Part shown: positions 1 through 9,707 of the stretch, one piece after another
How positions within the stretch are numbered: the first letter of the stretch is position 1
Layout of the letters: every line of letters begins with the position of its first letter
Origin: Cytobacillus suaedae
GTDB taxonomy: Bacteria; Bacillota; Bacilli; Bacillales; Bacillaceae_L
Reading direction: 5' to 3'
Assembly (NCBI GenBank): GCA_014960805.1
Contig: CP063163.1
Span: 3,435,001-3,499,000 of the forward strand
Length of the DNA: 64,000 nucleotides
Translations under genes and position numbers: made by a program
The notes under the pieces: generated by a model
The model's input: the letters and a program-made list of their open reading frames with translations, nothing else
What the model was told of the DNA's origin: nothing
The model's database searches: none

Positions 1-1121
1 CTTACCATTTTTACTTGGATTCCGTGATTAGCTAAAACCTCAAACATTTCAGCTGCTACTCCTGGATTAGAAATCATTCCAGAACCAACAATAGATACTT
101 TAGCTAATCCACTTTCATGCTGAATTTCTGTATATTTAAGCTCCTCACGGTTATTTTCTAGCACATGAATTGTATCCTCTAGATCCACTGTTTTAACCGA
201 GAAAGAAATTGATGTTGTATTATCATTAGTTGTACTTTGAATGATAATATCCACATTTAAGCCATTCTGTGCTAATGTGGTAAATATTTTAGAAAGAGTC
301 TGTAGTTCATTAGGTAATCCACAAACCGTTACCCTAGTTACCTGATCTTCAAATGCAATTCCTCTTACAATAAGGTTTTTTTCCATTGAAACTTCCTCCT
401 CGATGATTGTCCCATTTTCTAGCTCCATGCTTGATCTAACCTCTAAAGGCATTAAATAATTTTTTGCGAATTCAACTGCTCTAGGATGAAGGACACCTGC
501 ACCTAAGTTAGCCAGTTCTAACATTTCATCATATGAAACTGATTGTAATTTTCTTGCCGTTTTCACATAACGTGGATCCGTAGTATACACTCCAGTTACA
601 TCAGTATAAATATCACACTTATCTGCTTTTAATGCAGCAGCTATAGCGACGGCTGTCGTATCCGAACCACCTCTTCCAAGAGTGGTGATTGCTCCGTCTA
701 TAGTTACCCCTTGGAAACCAGCAACAACAACTATTTTTCCATTATCAAGACTTTCATTTAATTTCTTTGTATCTATATTAACGATACGTGCGTTACTATG
801 TATCGCTTCAGTCTCAATGCCAGCTTGCCAACCTGTAAAGGATATTGAATCGTAGCCCTTTTCAAGTAATGCTAAAGTTAATAATGAAATGGTAACTTGT
901 TCTCCTGTTGAAAGAAGCATATCCATTTCCCTCTTATTTGGATTTTTACTAATTTGCTTTGCTAGGGACACAAGTTCATCTGTTGATTTACCCATAGCAG
1001 AAACGACAACAACTACTTTATTCCCTCTATTTACCTCATGAATAACTCGATTGGCAACGTTCTGAATCCGCTCAATTGAACCAACTGATGTACCACCAAA
1101 TTTTTGTACAATGATTCCCAT
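1..1121 (-). CDS. lysC: Aspartokinase, lysine-sensitive type (3' end cut by window edge)
   Basis: The protein phosphorylates L-aspartate, the first step of the lysine, threonine and methionine pathway. The N-terminus reads MGIIVQKFGGTSVG, the aspartokinase nucleotide-binding signature. An amino-acid kinase domain follows, with the motif TLGRGGSDTTA, and then ACT-domain sequence with VTVCGLPNE. The reading frame runs off position 1, so the end of the second ACT domain is missing from the window. The start is the ATG at 1121. A lysine riboswitch lies directly upstream, which identifies it as the lysine-controlled isozyme (lysC of Bacillus). The neighbour uvrC matches the B. subtilis order. Confidence 0.95.
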   Translation of the reverse strand, partial: MGIIVQKFGGTSVGSIERIQNVANRVIHEVNRGNKVVVVVSAMGKSTDELVSLAKQISKNPNKREMDMLLSTGEQVTISLLTLALLEKGYDSISFTGWQAGIETEAIHSNARIVNIDTKKLNESLDNGKIVVVAGFQGVTIDGAITTLGRGGSDTTAVAIAAALKADKCDIYTDVTGVYTTDPRYVKTARKLQSVSYDEMLELANLGAGVLHPRAVEFAKNYLMPLEVRSSMELENGTIIEEEVSMEKNLIVRGIAFEDQVTRVTVCGLPNELQTLSKIFTTLAQNGLNVDIIIQSTTNDNTTSISFSVKTVDLEDTIHVLENNREELKYTEIQHESGLAKVSIVGSGMISNPGVAAEMFEVLANHGIQVKMV

Positions 1122-1156
1122 TATTTAATCATCCTCTTCAATAATTTCTCTAAAAC

Positions 1157-1390
1157 GCAAAAAAGCAATGAGACTAAAATCTCATTGCAGTGATAACGAA
1201 AATAACGTGTCACTTCGTGAGATAGCCCTCCAAGAGTTAATCTTGACAGTCTTACATCTATTAAATGCAAAACCAGCGAAAAAACAAAATGAGCGTTTTT
1301 TCACTTCGGCGTCCTTTCCTTTCGAACAGTGATTTACAGAGCTCATTCTCCTCCCACTGCCTACTATTAAAGTACGCACCTCTATCTTCA
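1157..1390 (-). promoter_or_regulatory. Lysine riboswitch (L box) with terminator, lysC leader
   Basis: Read on the minus strand, the leader contains the conserved L-box blocks GAGGTGCGTACTTTAATAG, GGACGCCGAAG, GACTGTCAAGATTAACTC and TGGAGGGCTATCTC in the expected order. It ends in the hairpin GCAATGAGA-TTTTAG-TCTCATTGC followed by a T-run at about 1158-1188. Lysine binding is known to favour the terminator, so lysC should be switched off when lysine is plentiful. The aptamer limits are approximate. Confidence 0.92.
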
Positions 1391-1461
1391 CTTCATTTTC
1401 AGAAGTGTATGAATATCAAATTAGTTGTAATTATATCAGAATCTAATATAAAAATACAAGG

Positions 1462-3249
1462 TTAATTTTGCAATTTCTCATAGATTATTTCCGCAGTTTG
1501 ACGCGGAATTTTAGCCTCTACAATTTCATCTATGGTTGCTATACGAAGTTTTTTTATCGAGCCAAAATGTTTGAGAAGTGCTTTCTTACGTTTTTCTCCC
1601 ACACCAGGTATATCATCCAGAATAGATTGAAAAGCAGACTTTCCTCTAATTTGACGATGAAAAGTAATTGCAAATCGATGAACTTCATCTTGAATTCGCT
1701 GTAATAGATAAAACTCCTGACTATTTCGGGGGAGTTGAATAATATCCGCATTCTCTCCCATTAATAACTCTGATGTTCTGTGTCTTTCATCTTTAGCAAG
1801 GCCGGCTACCGGAACCTCTAATCCTAGCTCGTTTTCTAAGACATCCTTAACTGCTGTTAAATGTCCTTTACCACCATCAATAATGATCAAGTCCGGTAAA
1901 GGTAGTTGCTCCTTTAATACTCTTGTATATCGTCTTCTAACTACCTCTCTCATCGAATCATAATCATCTGGCCCGATAACAGACTTGATTTTATACTTTC
2001 GATACTCTTTTTTCTCAGGCTTGCCATCTATAAACACAATCATCGCAGAAACCGGGTCGGTTCCTTGTATATTAGAATTATCAAAAGCCTCAATCCGATG
2101 AGGAGTAGGAATTCCTATGTGAATTCCTAACTGTTCAACTGCCTTAATTGTTCTCTCTTCATCTCTCTCAATTAGTGAGAATTTCTCTTTAATTGCTATA
2201 GAAGCATTTTTAGTTGCTAAATCTATCAAATCCTTCTTCTGTCCCTTACTAGGCTGAAACACACTTACTTCTAAAAGTTTTTCTACCATTTCCTTGTCTA
2301 CCGTCTTTGGTAATAGGATCTCTTTTGGTTTAAAATGATTGTTTTGCGAATAGAATTGGCCTAAAAATGTTAGGAAATCTTCTTCCGGCTCATCGTAAAA
2401 TGGGAATAAAGAAACTTCACGTTCTATTAGTTTACCTTGCCTAATAAAAAAGACCTGTACACACATCCATCCTTTATCGTAAGAAAAACCAAATACATCT
2501 CGATCTACAAAGTCAGTCATCGTCATCTTTTGTCTTTCCATTGTAGTTTCAATATGTGCTATTTGGTCTCGATATTCTTTTGCTCTTTCAAAGTCAAGGT
2601 TTTCGGAAGCATTAATCATTTTCTCCGTTAAGGACGTTTTAATTTCCTTGTATCCACCATTTAAGAACTTTGCGATTTCATCAACTAATTGTTTATTTTG
2701 CTCTTCTGAAACAGACTGGATACAGGGTGCTAAGCATTGACCAATATGATAGTAGAGACATACCTTATCAGGCAAAGTAGAGCATTTCCTAAGAGGATAG
2801 ATTCGGTCTAATAGTTTTTTTGTTTCACTAGCAGCTTGTGCATTCGGATAAGGGCCAAAGTATTTCCCCTTATCTTTTTTCACATTACGGGTTATGAGTA
2901 ATCTTGGATGTCTTTCAGCGGTAATCTTAATGAAAGGATAACTTTTATCATCCTTTAACATCACATTATATTTTGGATCGTATTTTTTTATTAAATTCAT
3001 TTCTAGTACTAAAGCGTCTATGTTTGAAGGTGTTACAATATATTCAAAATCAACTATCTCTTGTACTAAGCGGAGCGTCTTACCGTCATGTGAACCAGTA
3101 AAATAAGAGCGCACTCTATTTTTTAATATTTTTGCTTTTCCTACATAGATGATCGTCCCATTTTTATCTTTCATTAAGTAGCAGCCTGGTTGATCAGGTA
3201 GGACGGAAAGCTTTTCTTTTAGGTGATCATGCATTTGCAACCACTCCAT
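1462..3249 (-). CDS. uvrC: Excinuclease ABC subunit C
   Basis: UvrC makes both incisions around bulky DNA lesions in UvrABC nucleotide excision repair. The 595-residue length is normal for Bacillus. The domains in order are a GIY-YIG nuclease at about residues 15-93 (TIIYVGKAK), a UVR motif that binds UvrB near 197-232, an RNase H-like second nuclease (EAFDNSNI and [10 protein letters not shown]), and C-terminal helix-hairpin-helix repeats ([13 protein letters not shown]). An internal ATG at residue 6 gives MHDHLKEKL, closer to the usual family start, so the first five residues are uncertain. It follows trxA, as in B. subtilis. Confidence 0.97.
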   Translation of the reverse strand: MEWLQMHDHLKEKLSVLPDQPGCYLMKDKNGTIIYVGKAKILKNRVRSYFTGSHDGKTLRLVQEIVDFEYIVTPSNIDALVLEMNLIKKYDPKYNVMLKDDKSYPFIKITAERHPRLLITRNVKKDKGKYFGPYPNAQAASETKKLLDRIYPLRKCSTLPDKVCLYYHIGQCLAPCIQSVSEEQNKQLVDEIAKFLNGGYKEIKTSLTEKMINASENLDFERAKEYRDQIAHIETTMERQKMTMTDFVDRDVFGFSYDKGWMCVQVFFIRQGKLIEREVSLFPFYDEPEEDFLTFLGQFYSQNNHFKPKEILLPKTVDKEMVEKLLEVSVFQPSKGQKKDLIDLATKNASIAIKEKFSLIERDEERTIKAVEQLGIHIGIPTPHRIEAFDNSNIQGTDPVSAMIVFIDGKPEKKEYRKYKIKSVIGPDDYDSMREVVRRRYTRVLKEQLPLPDLIIIDGGKGHLTAVKDVLENELGLEVPVAGLAKDERHRTSELLMGENADIIQLPRNSQEFYLLQRIQDEVHRFAITFHRQIRGKSAFQSILDDIPGVGEKRKKALLKHFGSIKKLRIATIDEIVEAKIPRQTAEIIYEKLQN

Positions 3250-3372
3250 TACACAATGATGAGAATATAATTATCACTCATTGTATCATGATTTATCTAT
3301 ACTTGGACTTGTAAAATAAAGTAATTGTCTTTATAAGTCCCCTCTATGTAACAGTAAGTAAGCGTTACGGGG

Positions 3373-3582
3373 TGTTATTCGCTAGAATCCACTCGCTTTC
3401 CGCTGGAGGAATATTGAAAAAGCTAAACTGCCAGCTTTTTCAAAGGGCAATTCCTCTTCGGGCAGTAACTGAAGGTTATTTTCACTAACGTGAAAAAAAC
3501 CGCTCCTCGGCGCTCTGCGCCTGTGAGGTCTCCCGTTGACGTGCTACTCCCGCAGGAGTCTCGTGGATTCTAGCGAATAACA
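3373..3582. repeat. Dispersed palindromic repeat, copy A (long form)
   Basis: This 210-bp element between uvrC and trxA is bounded by a perfect 20-bp inverted repeat (TGTTATTCGCTAGAATCCAC at 3373-3392, its complement at 3563-3582). The interior carries the family blocks CGCTTTCCGC, CTCGGCGCT, CGCCTGTGAGGTCTC and CCCGCAGGAGTC, plus an inner hairpin of AAAAAGCT arms. Related copies lie at about 22.1, 23.6, 24.9 and 35.1 kb. No reading frame is evident. Confidence 0.8.
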
Positions 3583-3697
3583 TAACTCTCAACTTAGTTT
3601 AGAATTTACGGAACTAACAGTGTTCCTTGTTTAATTACTTTCTAACAAGCCAATTCCAAAGAAAATAACCATTCGACAATATTTCCTAAGAAATACA

Positions 3698-3726
3698 AAA
3701 AAACAGCCTAATGGTATAGGCTGTTG
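3698..3726 (-). terminator. Rho-independent terminator of trxA
   Basis: On the minus strand CAACAGCCTA-TACCAT-TAGGCTGTT is followed by a run of T, immediately after the trxA stop codon. Confidence 0.85.
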
Positions 3727-3731
3727 TGGGA

Positions 3732-4046
3732 TTATGCGTGTTTGTTAAGTAATTCAGCTAGTGCATCTTTAGGTTGGAAACCAACAACCTTATCAACTAC
3801 TTCGCCGTTTTTCATAACTAGTAATGTTGGGATACTCATAACTCCGAATTTCCCTGCTGTCTCTTGGTTTTCGTCAACATCGATTTTCACGATTTTAACT
3901 TTTTCGCCCATTTCTGAATCTAACTCTTCAAGTACAGGAGCGATCATTTTACAAGGTCCACACCATGGAGCCCAGAAATCTGCAAGAACTAGACCTTCGC
4001 TAGTTTCCGTGTTGAAATTTTGATCTGTTACATTTGAAATTGCCAT
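3732..4046 (-). CDS. trxA: Thioredoxin
   Basis: This is a cytoplasmic dithiol-disulfide oxidoreductase that serves ribonucleotide reductase and general thiol homeostasis. The 104-residue protein has the canonical active site WCGPC at residues 28-32 and the cis-proline loop SIPTLLV. It is a single gene with its own terminator. It sits between etfA and uvrC, as in B. subtilis. Confidence 0.98.
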   Translation of the reverse strand: MAISNVTDQNFNTETSEGLVLADFWAPWCGPCKMIAPVLEELDSEMGEKVKIVKIDVDENQETAGKFGVMSIPTLLVMKNGEVVDKVVGFQPKDALAELLNKHA

Positions 4047-4307
4047 ATTTTATTCCTCCTTTAAAACGATATATATTGTAGTTAACCTAGCATGTGAATA
4101 CCTAAGTAACTAACACCTCCAGGATAGTTAATACTATTCTGATTAGCTAAAAACAGTATATCACCTTGATGTTTTAGATGCTAATTTTTTGCTTCGTACG
4201 TAATATATGCTAGAACAGAATAATCTATGTAAGTAAAATCCCTTAATTTAAGCTTTAAATAAGTACTAAAAACTGTCATGAAAAGCGTACTAAGCCTAGA
4301 ACTAAAG

Positions 4308-4337
4308 TAAAAAGGCAACCAGTAGGCTGCCTCTTTG
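4308..4337 (-). terminator. Rho-independent terminator of the fad/etf operon
   Basis: On the minus strand GAGGCAGCC-TACT-GGTTGCCTTTTTAC follows the etfA stop codon and ends the fadR-fadB-etfB-etfA transcription unit. Confidence 0.8.
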
Positions 4338-4339
4338 TT

Positions 4340-5317
4340 TTATGAATGTACTTTCAGTTTTTTAAACTCTTCTGTAAGTAATGGTACAACTTCAAATAAG
4401 TCTCCGACGATTCCGTAATCAGCTACTTTGAAGATATTCGCTTCTGGATCTTTATTGATTGCTACGATAACTTTAGAGTTAGACATTCCAGCTAAGTGTT
4501 GAATTGCTCCTGAAATACCGCAAGCAATATAAAGGTCTGGTGTAACTACTTTACCTGTTTGGCCGATTTGTAGTGAATAATCACAGTACTCAGCGTCACA
4601 AGCTCCACGTGATGCACCAACTGCTCCACCAAGAACATTCGCCAGTTCTTTTAATGGTTCGAATCCGTCTTCGCTTTTCACTCCACGTCCACCAGCAATA
4701 ACCACTTTCGCCTCTGATAAATCAACACCTTCAGATGCTTTTCTTACTACTTCCTTTACAATTGTACGTAAGTCTTTAATATCAACTGATAATGAAGACA
4801 CTTCACCTGTGCGTGACTCGTCTTTAGCTAAAGGAGCAATGTTATTCGGACGGATTGTAGCAAAGATTAATCCATCAGTAATAATTTTCTTCTCAAATGC
4901 TTTACCTGAGTAGATTGGTCTTGTAAATACAAGATTGCCTCCTGTAGCCTCAACATCTGTTGCATCAGAAATTAATCCAGAACTTAGCTTACCAGCAATT
5001 TTAGGTGCTAAGTCTTTTCCTAATGCTGTGTGGCCAATAACTAATCCTTCTGGACTTTCTGCGTTAATAACCGCCAATAAAGCTTGAGAATATCCATCAG
5101 GTGTATACGTTTTCAATTTCTCGTCTTCAACTGTAACTACTCTATCTGCACCGTAGTGAAATAATTCAGTAGCTAATGAGCTAACACCGTCTCCTAGTAA
5201 GACAGCTACAACTTCTCCGCCTTCTGCAACTGTTTTACCTGCAGAAATCGTTTCAAATGAAACATTACGTAATGAGTTATCACGTGCTTCAGCTAATACT
5301 AACACTTTTCTTGCCAT
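4340..5317 (-). CDS. etfA: Electron transfer flavoprotein alpha subunit
   Basis: EtfA forms the FAD-binding heterodimer with EtfB and accepts electrons from acyl-CoA dehydrogenases during fatty-acid beta-oxidation. The 325-residue protein has an N-terminal ETF domain and a C-terminal FAD-binding domain whose signature is visible (GQTGKVVTPDLYIACGISGA and a later DYGIVGDL). It is the last gene of the operon, with etfB 47 bp upstream. FadR control is inferred from the operator before fadR. Confidence 0.97.
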   Translation of the reverse strand: MARKVLVLAEARDNSLRNVSFETISAGKTVAEGGEVVAVLLGDGVSSLATELFHYGADRVVTVEDEKLKTYTPDGYSQALLAVINAESPEGLVIGHTALGKDLAPKIAGKLSSGLISDATDVEATGGNLVFTRPIYSGKAFEKKIITDGLIFATIRPNNIAPLAKDESRTGEVSSLSVDIKDLRTIVKEVVRKASEGVDLSEAKVVIAGGRGVKSEDGFEPLKELANVLGGAVGASRGACDAEYCDYSLQIGQTGKVVTPDLYIACGISGAIQHLAGMSNSKVIVAINKDPEANIFKVADYGIVGDLFEVVPLLTEEFKKLKVHS

Positions 5318-5364
5318 TTTATTTTACCCCCTAAATTTAGTAGAGTGATATATTTATAAGTCCC

Positions 5365-6138
5365 TTACACTACTTTTGCTTCAGTATGAAGTAATGAAAC
5401 GAGTTCTTTTACTTGGTCAGCTAATTCACCTTGAAGAACTTTACCAGCTTCTTTTTTAGGTGGTAAATAGATTTCAATCGTTTTTGTTTTTGCTTCTACA
5501 TCATCTTCTTCTAAATCTAAGTCATCTAGTTCTAATTCTTCTAGAGGCTTTTTCTTAGCTTTCATAATTCCTGGTAAAGAAGGGTAACGAGGCTCATTTA
5601 ATCCTTGTTGAGCAGTTACTAATAATGGTAATGTTGTTTCAATTACTTCAGAATCTCCTTCAACATCACGTGTAACAGTAACATTCTTACCATTGATTTC
5701 TAACTTAGTGATTGTTGTTACATAAGGAATATCTAATAGTTCTGCAACACGTGGTCCAACTTGACCTGATCCACCATCAATTGCTACATTCCCACCTAAG
5801 ATTAGGTCAACTTCTTTATCCTTTAAGAATTCAAAAATGATCTTAGCAGTTGTAAATTGGTCACCTGCTTCTACATCATCTTCTGTATTGATAAGAACTG
5901 CTTTATCAGCACCCATTGCTAAAGCAGTACGGAGTTCTTTCTCAGCGTCCTCTGTACCAACAGTAACAACAGTTACCTCGCCACCGTTTGCGTCTCTAAC
6001 TTGAATCGCTTCTTCAATGGCATATTCATCATAAGGGTTAATTATAAATTCGGCACCATCTTCACTAATTTGACCGTTTTTAACTACAATCTTCTCTTCT
6101 GTGTCAAATGTTCTTTTCATAATAACAAAGATGTTCAT
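5365..6138 (-). CDS. etfB: Electron transfer flavoprotein beta subunit
   Basis: This is the partner of EtfA in the electron transfer flavoprotein that links acyl-CoA oxidation to the respiratory chain. The 257-residue protein shows the family features MKRTFDTEEKI, the ALAMGADKAVLI loop and GGNVAIDGGSGQVGP. It lies inside the fadR-fadB-etfB-etfA run on the minus strand, with a ribosome-binding site (GGAGGGG) before the ATG. Confidence 0.97.
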   Translation of the reverse strand: MNIFVIMKRTFDTEEKIVVKNGQISEDGAEFIINPYDEYAIEEAIQVRDANGGEVTVVTVGTEDAEKELRTALAMGADKAVLINTEDDVEAGDQFTTAKIIFEFLKDKEVDLILGGNVAIDGGSGQVGPRVAELLDIPYVTTITKLEINGKNVTVTRDVEGDSEVIETTLPLLVTAQQGLNEPRYPSLPGIMKAKKKPLEELELDDLDLEEDDVEAKTKTIEIYLPPKKEAGKVLQGELADQVKELVSLLHTEAKVV

Positions 6139-6252
6139 TGTTTCCCCTCCTAAAAAATTAAAAGCTCATAAGTTTTTATTAATCTAAAATCTTATATCAC
6201 TATTTTACTATAATTTCTGAATATTGAATAGAAAAATAGTTTAAAATAATCT

Positions 6253-7026
6253 TTATTTACCTTTGAATTGAGGTTGACGTTTTTCAATGAAAGCTTGAAT
6301 ACCTTCTTGGCCATCCTCTGAGGTAAAGACTTGGCCAAATAACTCAGCCTCTCTTGCAACACCCGCATGGTATTGTTTTGTCTTAGCAATATTTAATAAC
6401 TCGATGGTAGCAGCAATGGAGATTGGGCTTTTCGCAGCAATTTTTTTTGCAATCTTGTATGTCTCTTCTACTAAGTTTTCCTCTGGAAATGCATGGTTTG
6501 CCAATCCAAACTGAACGGCTTCTTTACCACTAATAGGGTCACTCGTCCATAGCATCTCAGCAGCCTTAGCTACTCCAACAAATTTTGGTAGTCTAGCTGT
6601 TCCAGCAAAACCAGGGATTAATCCTAATTGAAGTTCCGGAAGACCCAACTTTGCAGTTTCACTCACAATTCTAAAGTGACAGCCCATTGCTAATTCTAAA
6701 CCACCACCAAGGGCAGCTCCATGTATGCTAGCAATAATAGGTTTATTGAAGTTTTCCATTCTTTCAAAAAGATTCTGCCCATATGTAGACAGCTTTGAGA
6801 ACTCTTCTCCATTTGAAACAGTCGTAAATTCTTTAATATCTGCACCTGCCGAAAAGAATCTACCCTCACCTTTTAAGACAATCACCCTTACTTCTTCGTT
6901 CGTCTCGAGACCATCGAGTACTCCCGATAGCTCCTTCAAAACTAGAGATGATAGAGCATTTGCAGGTGGATGATTAATTGTAATTGTGGCAATTTGTTCC
7001 TCAATTGATGTACTAAGTAATGCCAT
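6253..7026 (-). CDS. fadB: Enoyl-CoA hydratase (beta-oxidation)
   Basis: This crotonase-fold enzyme hydrates trans-2-enoyl-CoA in beta-oxidation. The 257-residue protein has the oxyanion-hole segments FSAGADIKEF and HGAALGGGLELAMGC and the catalytic region LPELQLGLIPGFAGTARLP with both usual Glu positions. It is followed by etfB and preceded by fadR at 11 bp, the same order as B. subtilis (there named fadB/ysiB). The exact chain-length preference cannot be read from sequence. Confidence 0.93.
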   Translation of the reverse strand: MALLSTSIEEQIATITINHPPANALSSLVLKELSGVLDGLETNEEVRVIVLKGEGRFFSAGADIKEFTTVSNGEEFSKLSTYGQNLFERMENFNKPIIASIHGAALGGGLELAMGCHFRIVSETAKLGLPELQLGLIPGFAGTARLPKFVGVAKAAEMLWTSDPISGKEAVQFGLANHAFPEENLVEETYKIAKKIAAKSPISIAATIELLNIAKTKQYHAGVAREAELFGQVFTSEDGQEGIQAFIEKRQPQFKGK

Positions 7027-7037
7027 TTGTTTTCCCC

Positions 7038-7634
7038 CTAACTATTAGGTTTGAAGAATCCACAAGCGTAGATTAATAGTTGGTGTACTTGTCCTGTTAA
7101 CTTTAAAAGATCATATTTTTGTTCATTCATAACCCATGTGGTGACAGTCTCGTCAATAGTACCAAAGACCATCTGCCTTGCTAGTCGAACGTCTAAATCA
7201 GCCCTGAACTCACCATTTTCTTTACCTTGAATAATGATTTGATCAACGACCATCAAGTACCCTTTTAAAACCTCATTTATTCGAAGTCTAAGTTCTTTAT
7301 TAGATTGACGTAATTCTAGTTGGGTAACAATTGCTAAATCATGATCAGCAGCTAATAAGGAAAAGTGTTTTTCCACCAACATTAACAATTTCTCTGCAGC
7401 AGTCTGTTTTCCTGCAATTTCTTCTTCAATTTTCTCAATAAAATTCCCCATCTTCTCTTGAAATAAGGAAACGAGAATATCTTCTTTGTTTTTAAAGTAG
7501 AGGTAAATTGTCCCATCAGCTACTCCCGCTTGTTTTGCAATTTTGGAAACTTGTGCTTGATGGTAGCCGTTCTCGGCAATTACCACTACTGCTGCATCTA
7601 TAATTTGTTTAAATTTTGGCTTCGTTCGTTTCAA
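7038..7634 (-). CDS. fadR: TetR-family fatty-acid degradation repressor
   Basis: FadR represses beta-oxidation genes and is released by long-chain acyl-CoA. The N-terminal TetR helix-turn-helix is clear (VSKIAKQAGVADGTIYLYFKNKEDIL, about residues 26-51), followed by a helical ligand domain, 198 residues in all. The start codon is TTG at 7634, supported by a GGGAG ribosome-binding site eight bases upstream. A perfect inverted-repeat FadR operator lies just upstream, so the gene is probably autoregulated together with fadB and etfBA. Confidence 0.94.
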   Translation of the reverse strand: MKRTKPKFKQIIDAAVVVIAENGYHQAQVSKIAKQAGVADGTIYLYFKNKEDILVSLFQEKMGNFIEKIEEEIAGKQTAAEKLLMLVEKHFSLLAADHDLAIVTQLELRQSNKELRLRINEVLKGYLMVVDQIIIQGKENGEFRADLDVRLARQMVFGTIDETVTTWVMNEQKYDLLKLTGQVHQLLIYACGFFKPNS

Positions 7635-7657
7635 CTATGTTACTCCCTTTCATAAAA

Positions 7658-7675
7658 TGAATGAATCGTCATTCA
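7658..7675. promoter_or_regulatory. FadR operator
   Basis: TGAATGAATCGTCATTCA is a perfect inverted repeat (TGAATGA/TCATTCA) matching the known B. subtilis FadR box. It sits 24 bp upstream of the fadR start codon. Confidence 0.85.
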
Positions 7676-7723
7676 TAATTTTATAATAAGGCCTTAATTA
7701 ACTGCTGTCAAGTTTGGGTAGAT

Positions 7724-7754
7724 GGAAGAGCCACGCTCTGTTATCATGGCTCTT
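7724..7754 (-). terminator. Probable terminator hairpin of lcfA
   Basis: AAGAGCCA and TGGCTCTT arms with a 14-base loop lie between the lcfA stop and the fadR promoter. The T-run on the minus strand is weak, so it may terminate only partially and allow read-through into fadR. Confidence 0.55.
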
Positions 7755-7812
7755 TGCATGTTGTTTCTTACATTGATGAACCTTCTATTGCAAAGTTTTT
7801 TGATAACCTTTA

Positions 7813-9501
7813 TCATTTCGCCTGTTTAATTTTATCCTTCTCTTCATCCACTAAAGCTCTTCGTAATATTTTCCCAACCGCAGTCTTTGGAAGTTCTTTA
7901 CGGAATTCATATTTTCTTGGTACTTTATATGCCGCTAAATGCTTTCTAGCAAATTCATCAAGTTCTGCTTCAGTTATTGTCTTACCTTCTTTAACTACTA
8001 CATATGCTTTAACAGTTTCTCCGCGGTAAGGATCCGGGATGCCTGCAACAACAACCTCTTGAACTTTATCATGCTCATATAGTACTTCTTCAATTTCACG
8101 CGGATAAATATTATATCCACCTGCAATTATCATATCTTTTTTCCGATCAACAATATAGAAATATCCATCCTCATCCATGTAACCTAAATCTCCAGTTAAT
8201 AGCCAGCCGTCTTTAAGTGTTGCTTCGGTTTCTTCAGGTCTATTCCAATACCCTTTCATTACCTGAGGTCCGCGAATGACAATTTCACCAATTTGCTTAA
8301 CTTCCGCTTCCTCACTGGTTTGCATATCAATGACCTTAACATCTGTATCAGGCCATGGTAATCCAATACTGCCACTTACTCTTTTCCCCCAAAGGAAATT
8401 AGAATGTGTAACTGGTGATGCTTCCGATAATCCATATCCTTCAACTACTTTACCACCTGTTACCGTTTCAAACTGCTCTTGTACCTCAACTGGAAGGGGC
8501 GCAGAACCACTTATACACGCTTGAACTGAGGATAAATCATATTTTTTAATATCTGGGTGATTTAACAATGCGATATAAATTGTCGGTGCTCCAGGAAATA
8601 ATGTTGGTTTAAATTTCTGAATGGTCTTTAAGGTGTCTGTTGCATCAAATTTTGGTAATAGAACCATCTTATAGGCTTGCATGATTGAAAGATTCATAAC
8701 AGTTGTCATACCATACACATGGAAAAATGGTAATATTCCTAGAACTGACTCTTCCCCTCTTTTGCAGTTATACATCCAAGCGGTACACATTAATGTGTTG
8801 GCTACTAGATTTCTGTGTGTCAGCATTACGCCTTTTGGAAAGCCTGTCGTTCCACCTGTATATTGCAATAAAGCAATATCTTCCTCTGGATTAACATCTA
8901 ATTCGATTTCATTTGCCTCACTTGACTTTAAGATTTCCGTAAGTAAATGATTGCCACCTTGATGTTCTACCTTTACGACAATACCATATTGTTTTTTCTG
9001 AATGAATGGGTAAATCATATTCTTTGGGAAAGGTAGAAAGTCTTTGATTCCTGTAACGATAATATGTTCAAGACATGTTTGCGCTTTCACTTTTGAAACT
9101 CTTGGATAAAGAATATCGAGTGTAATGATTATTTTAGAGCCAGAATCATTCATTTGATATTCAATTTCGCGTTCCATATAGAGTGGGTTTGTCTGAACTA
9201 CTACTCCACCTGCAAATAAGGTACCATAGTAAGCGATTACACCTTGTGGGCAATTCGGGAGCATAATTGCAACTCTATCACCTTTCTCAAGCCCAATTTG
9301 CTTTAAATAGTTAGCAAACTTAAGTGAACTCTCATAAAGTTCTGCATACGTCAATTCCTTACCTAGAAAGTGTATTGCTGTTTTGTTTGGAAACTCTTTT
9401 GTTACATCCTTCAAGTAGGATTGCAAAGACTTATTACCATAATCAATTGAATGTGGTATCTCTTCTGGGTATTGCTTTAACCATGGTCTACGAAGTTCCA
9501 T
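7813..9501 (-). CDS. lcfA: Long-chain fatty acid--CoA ligase
   Basis: The enzyme activates long-chain fatty acids to acyl-CoA with ATP, the entry step to beta-oxidation. The 562-residue protein belongs to the AMP-forming ligase family: P-loop-like YTGGTTGFPKG near residue 214, GYGLSEASPV, the hinge motif GWLLTGDLGYMDEDG, VDRKKDMIIAGGYNI, and a C-terminal lysine in KTAVGKILRR. It is the first gene of the fatty-acid cluster and has its own strong promoter. In B. subtilis it is transcribed with fadR-fadB-etfBA; here a weak hairpin separates the two. Confidence 0.96.
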   Translation of the reverse strand: MELRRPWLKQYPEEIPHSIDYGNKSLQSYLKDVTKEFPNKTAIHFLGKELTYAELYESSLKFANYLKQIGLEKGDRVAIMLPNCPQGVIAYYGTLFAGGVVVQTNPLYMEREIEYQMNDSGSKIIITLDILYPRVSKVKAQTCLEHIIVTGIKDFLPFPKNMIYPFIQKKQYGIVVKVEHQGGNHLLTEILKSSEANEIELDVNPEEDIALLQYTGGTTGFPKGVMLTHRNLVANTLMCTAWMYNCKRGEESVLGILPFFHVYGMTTVMNLSIMQAYKMVLLPKFDATDTLKTIQKFKPTLFPGAPTIYIALLNHPDIKKYDLSSVQACISGSAPLPVEVQEQFETVTGGKVVEGYGLSEASPVTHSNFLWGKRVSGSIGLPWPDTDVKVIDMQTSEEAEVKQIGEIVIRGPQVMKGYWNRPEETEATLKDGWLLTGDLGYMDEDGYFYIVDRKKDMIIAGGYNIYPREIEEVLYEHDKVQEVVVAGIPDPYRGETVKAYVVVKEGKTITEAELDEFARKHLAAYKVPRKYEFRKELPKTAVGKILRRALVDEEKDKIKQAK

Positions 9502-9531
9502 CTAATTCCCCTCCTTAATATATTTTATATC

Positions 9532-9549
9532 CAAAACGATTACGTTTTG
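9532..9549. promoter_or_regulatory. Palindromic site in the lcfA leader
   Basis: CAAAACG-ATTA-CGTTTTG has perfect 7-bp arms, 31 bp upstream of the lcfA start and downstream of the predicted transcription start. It does not match the FadR box. It partly resembles a CcpA cre site, with several mismatches. Its role is unknown. Confidence 0.4.
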
Positions 9550-9570
9550 AATATTCTAACCATTTCCTCC

Positions 9571-9599
9571 ATTATAGTACATACGCAATATTGTGACAA
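9571..9599 (-). promoter_or_regulatory. SigA promoter of lcfA
   Basis: On the minus strand TTGTCA and TATAAT are separated by exactly 17 bp, placing a start near 9564. Confidence 0.8.
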
Positions 9600-9669
9600 T
9601 TGAAGTTTAAATAAATGTTTAAATTTAGAACAAAAGCACAAGCAACTTGGTCGGCATCTAGATAATAAT

Positions 9670-9697
9670 AAAAGGCATTCAAAATTGAATGCCTTTA
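9670..9697 (-). terminator. Terminator of the mutSB-yshE transcription unit
   Basis: On the minus strand AAAGGCATTC-AATTTT-GAATGCCTTTT lies just after the 27-codon ORF that follows the DUF350 gene. Confidence 0.85.
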
Positions 9698-9707
9698 GAA
9701 CTTATAG

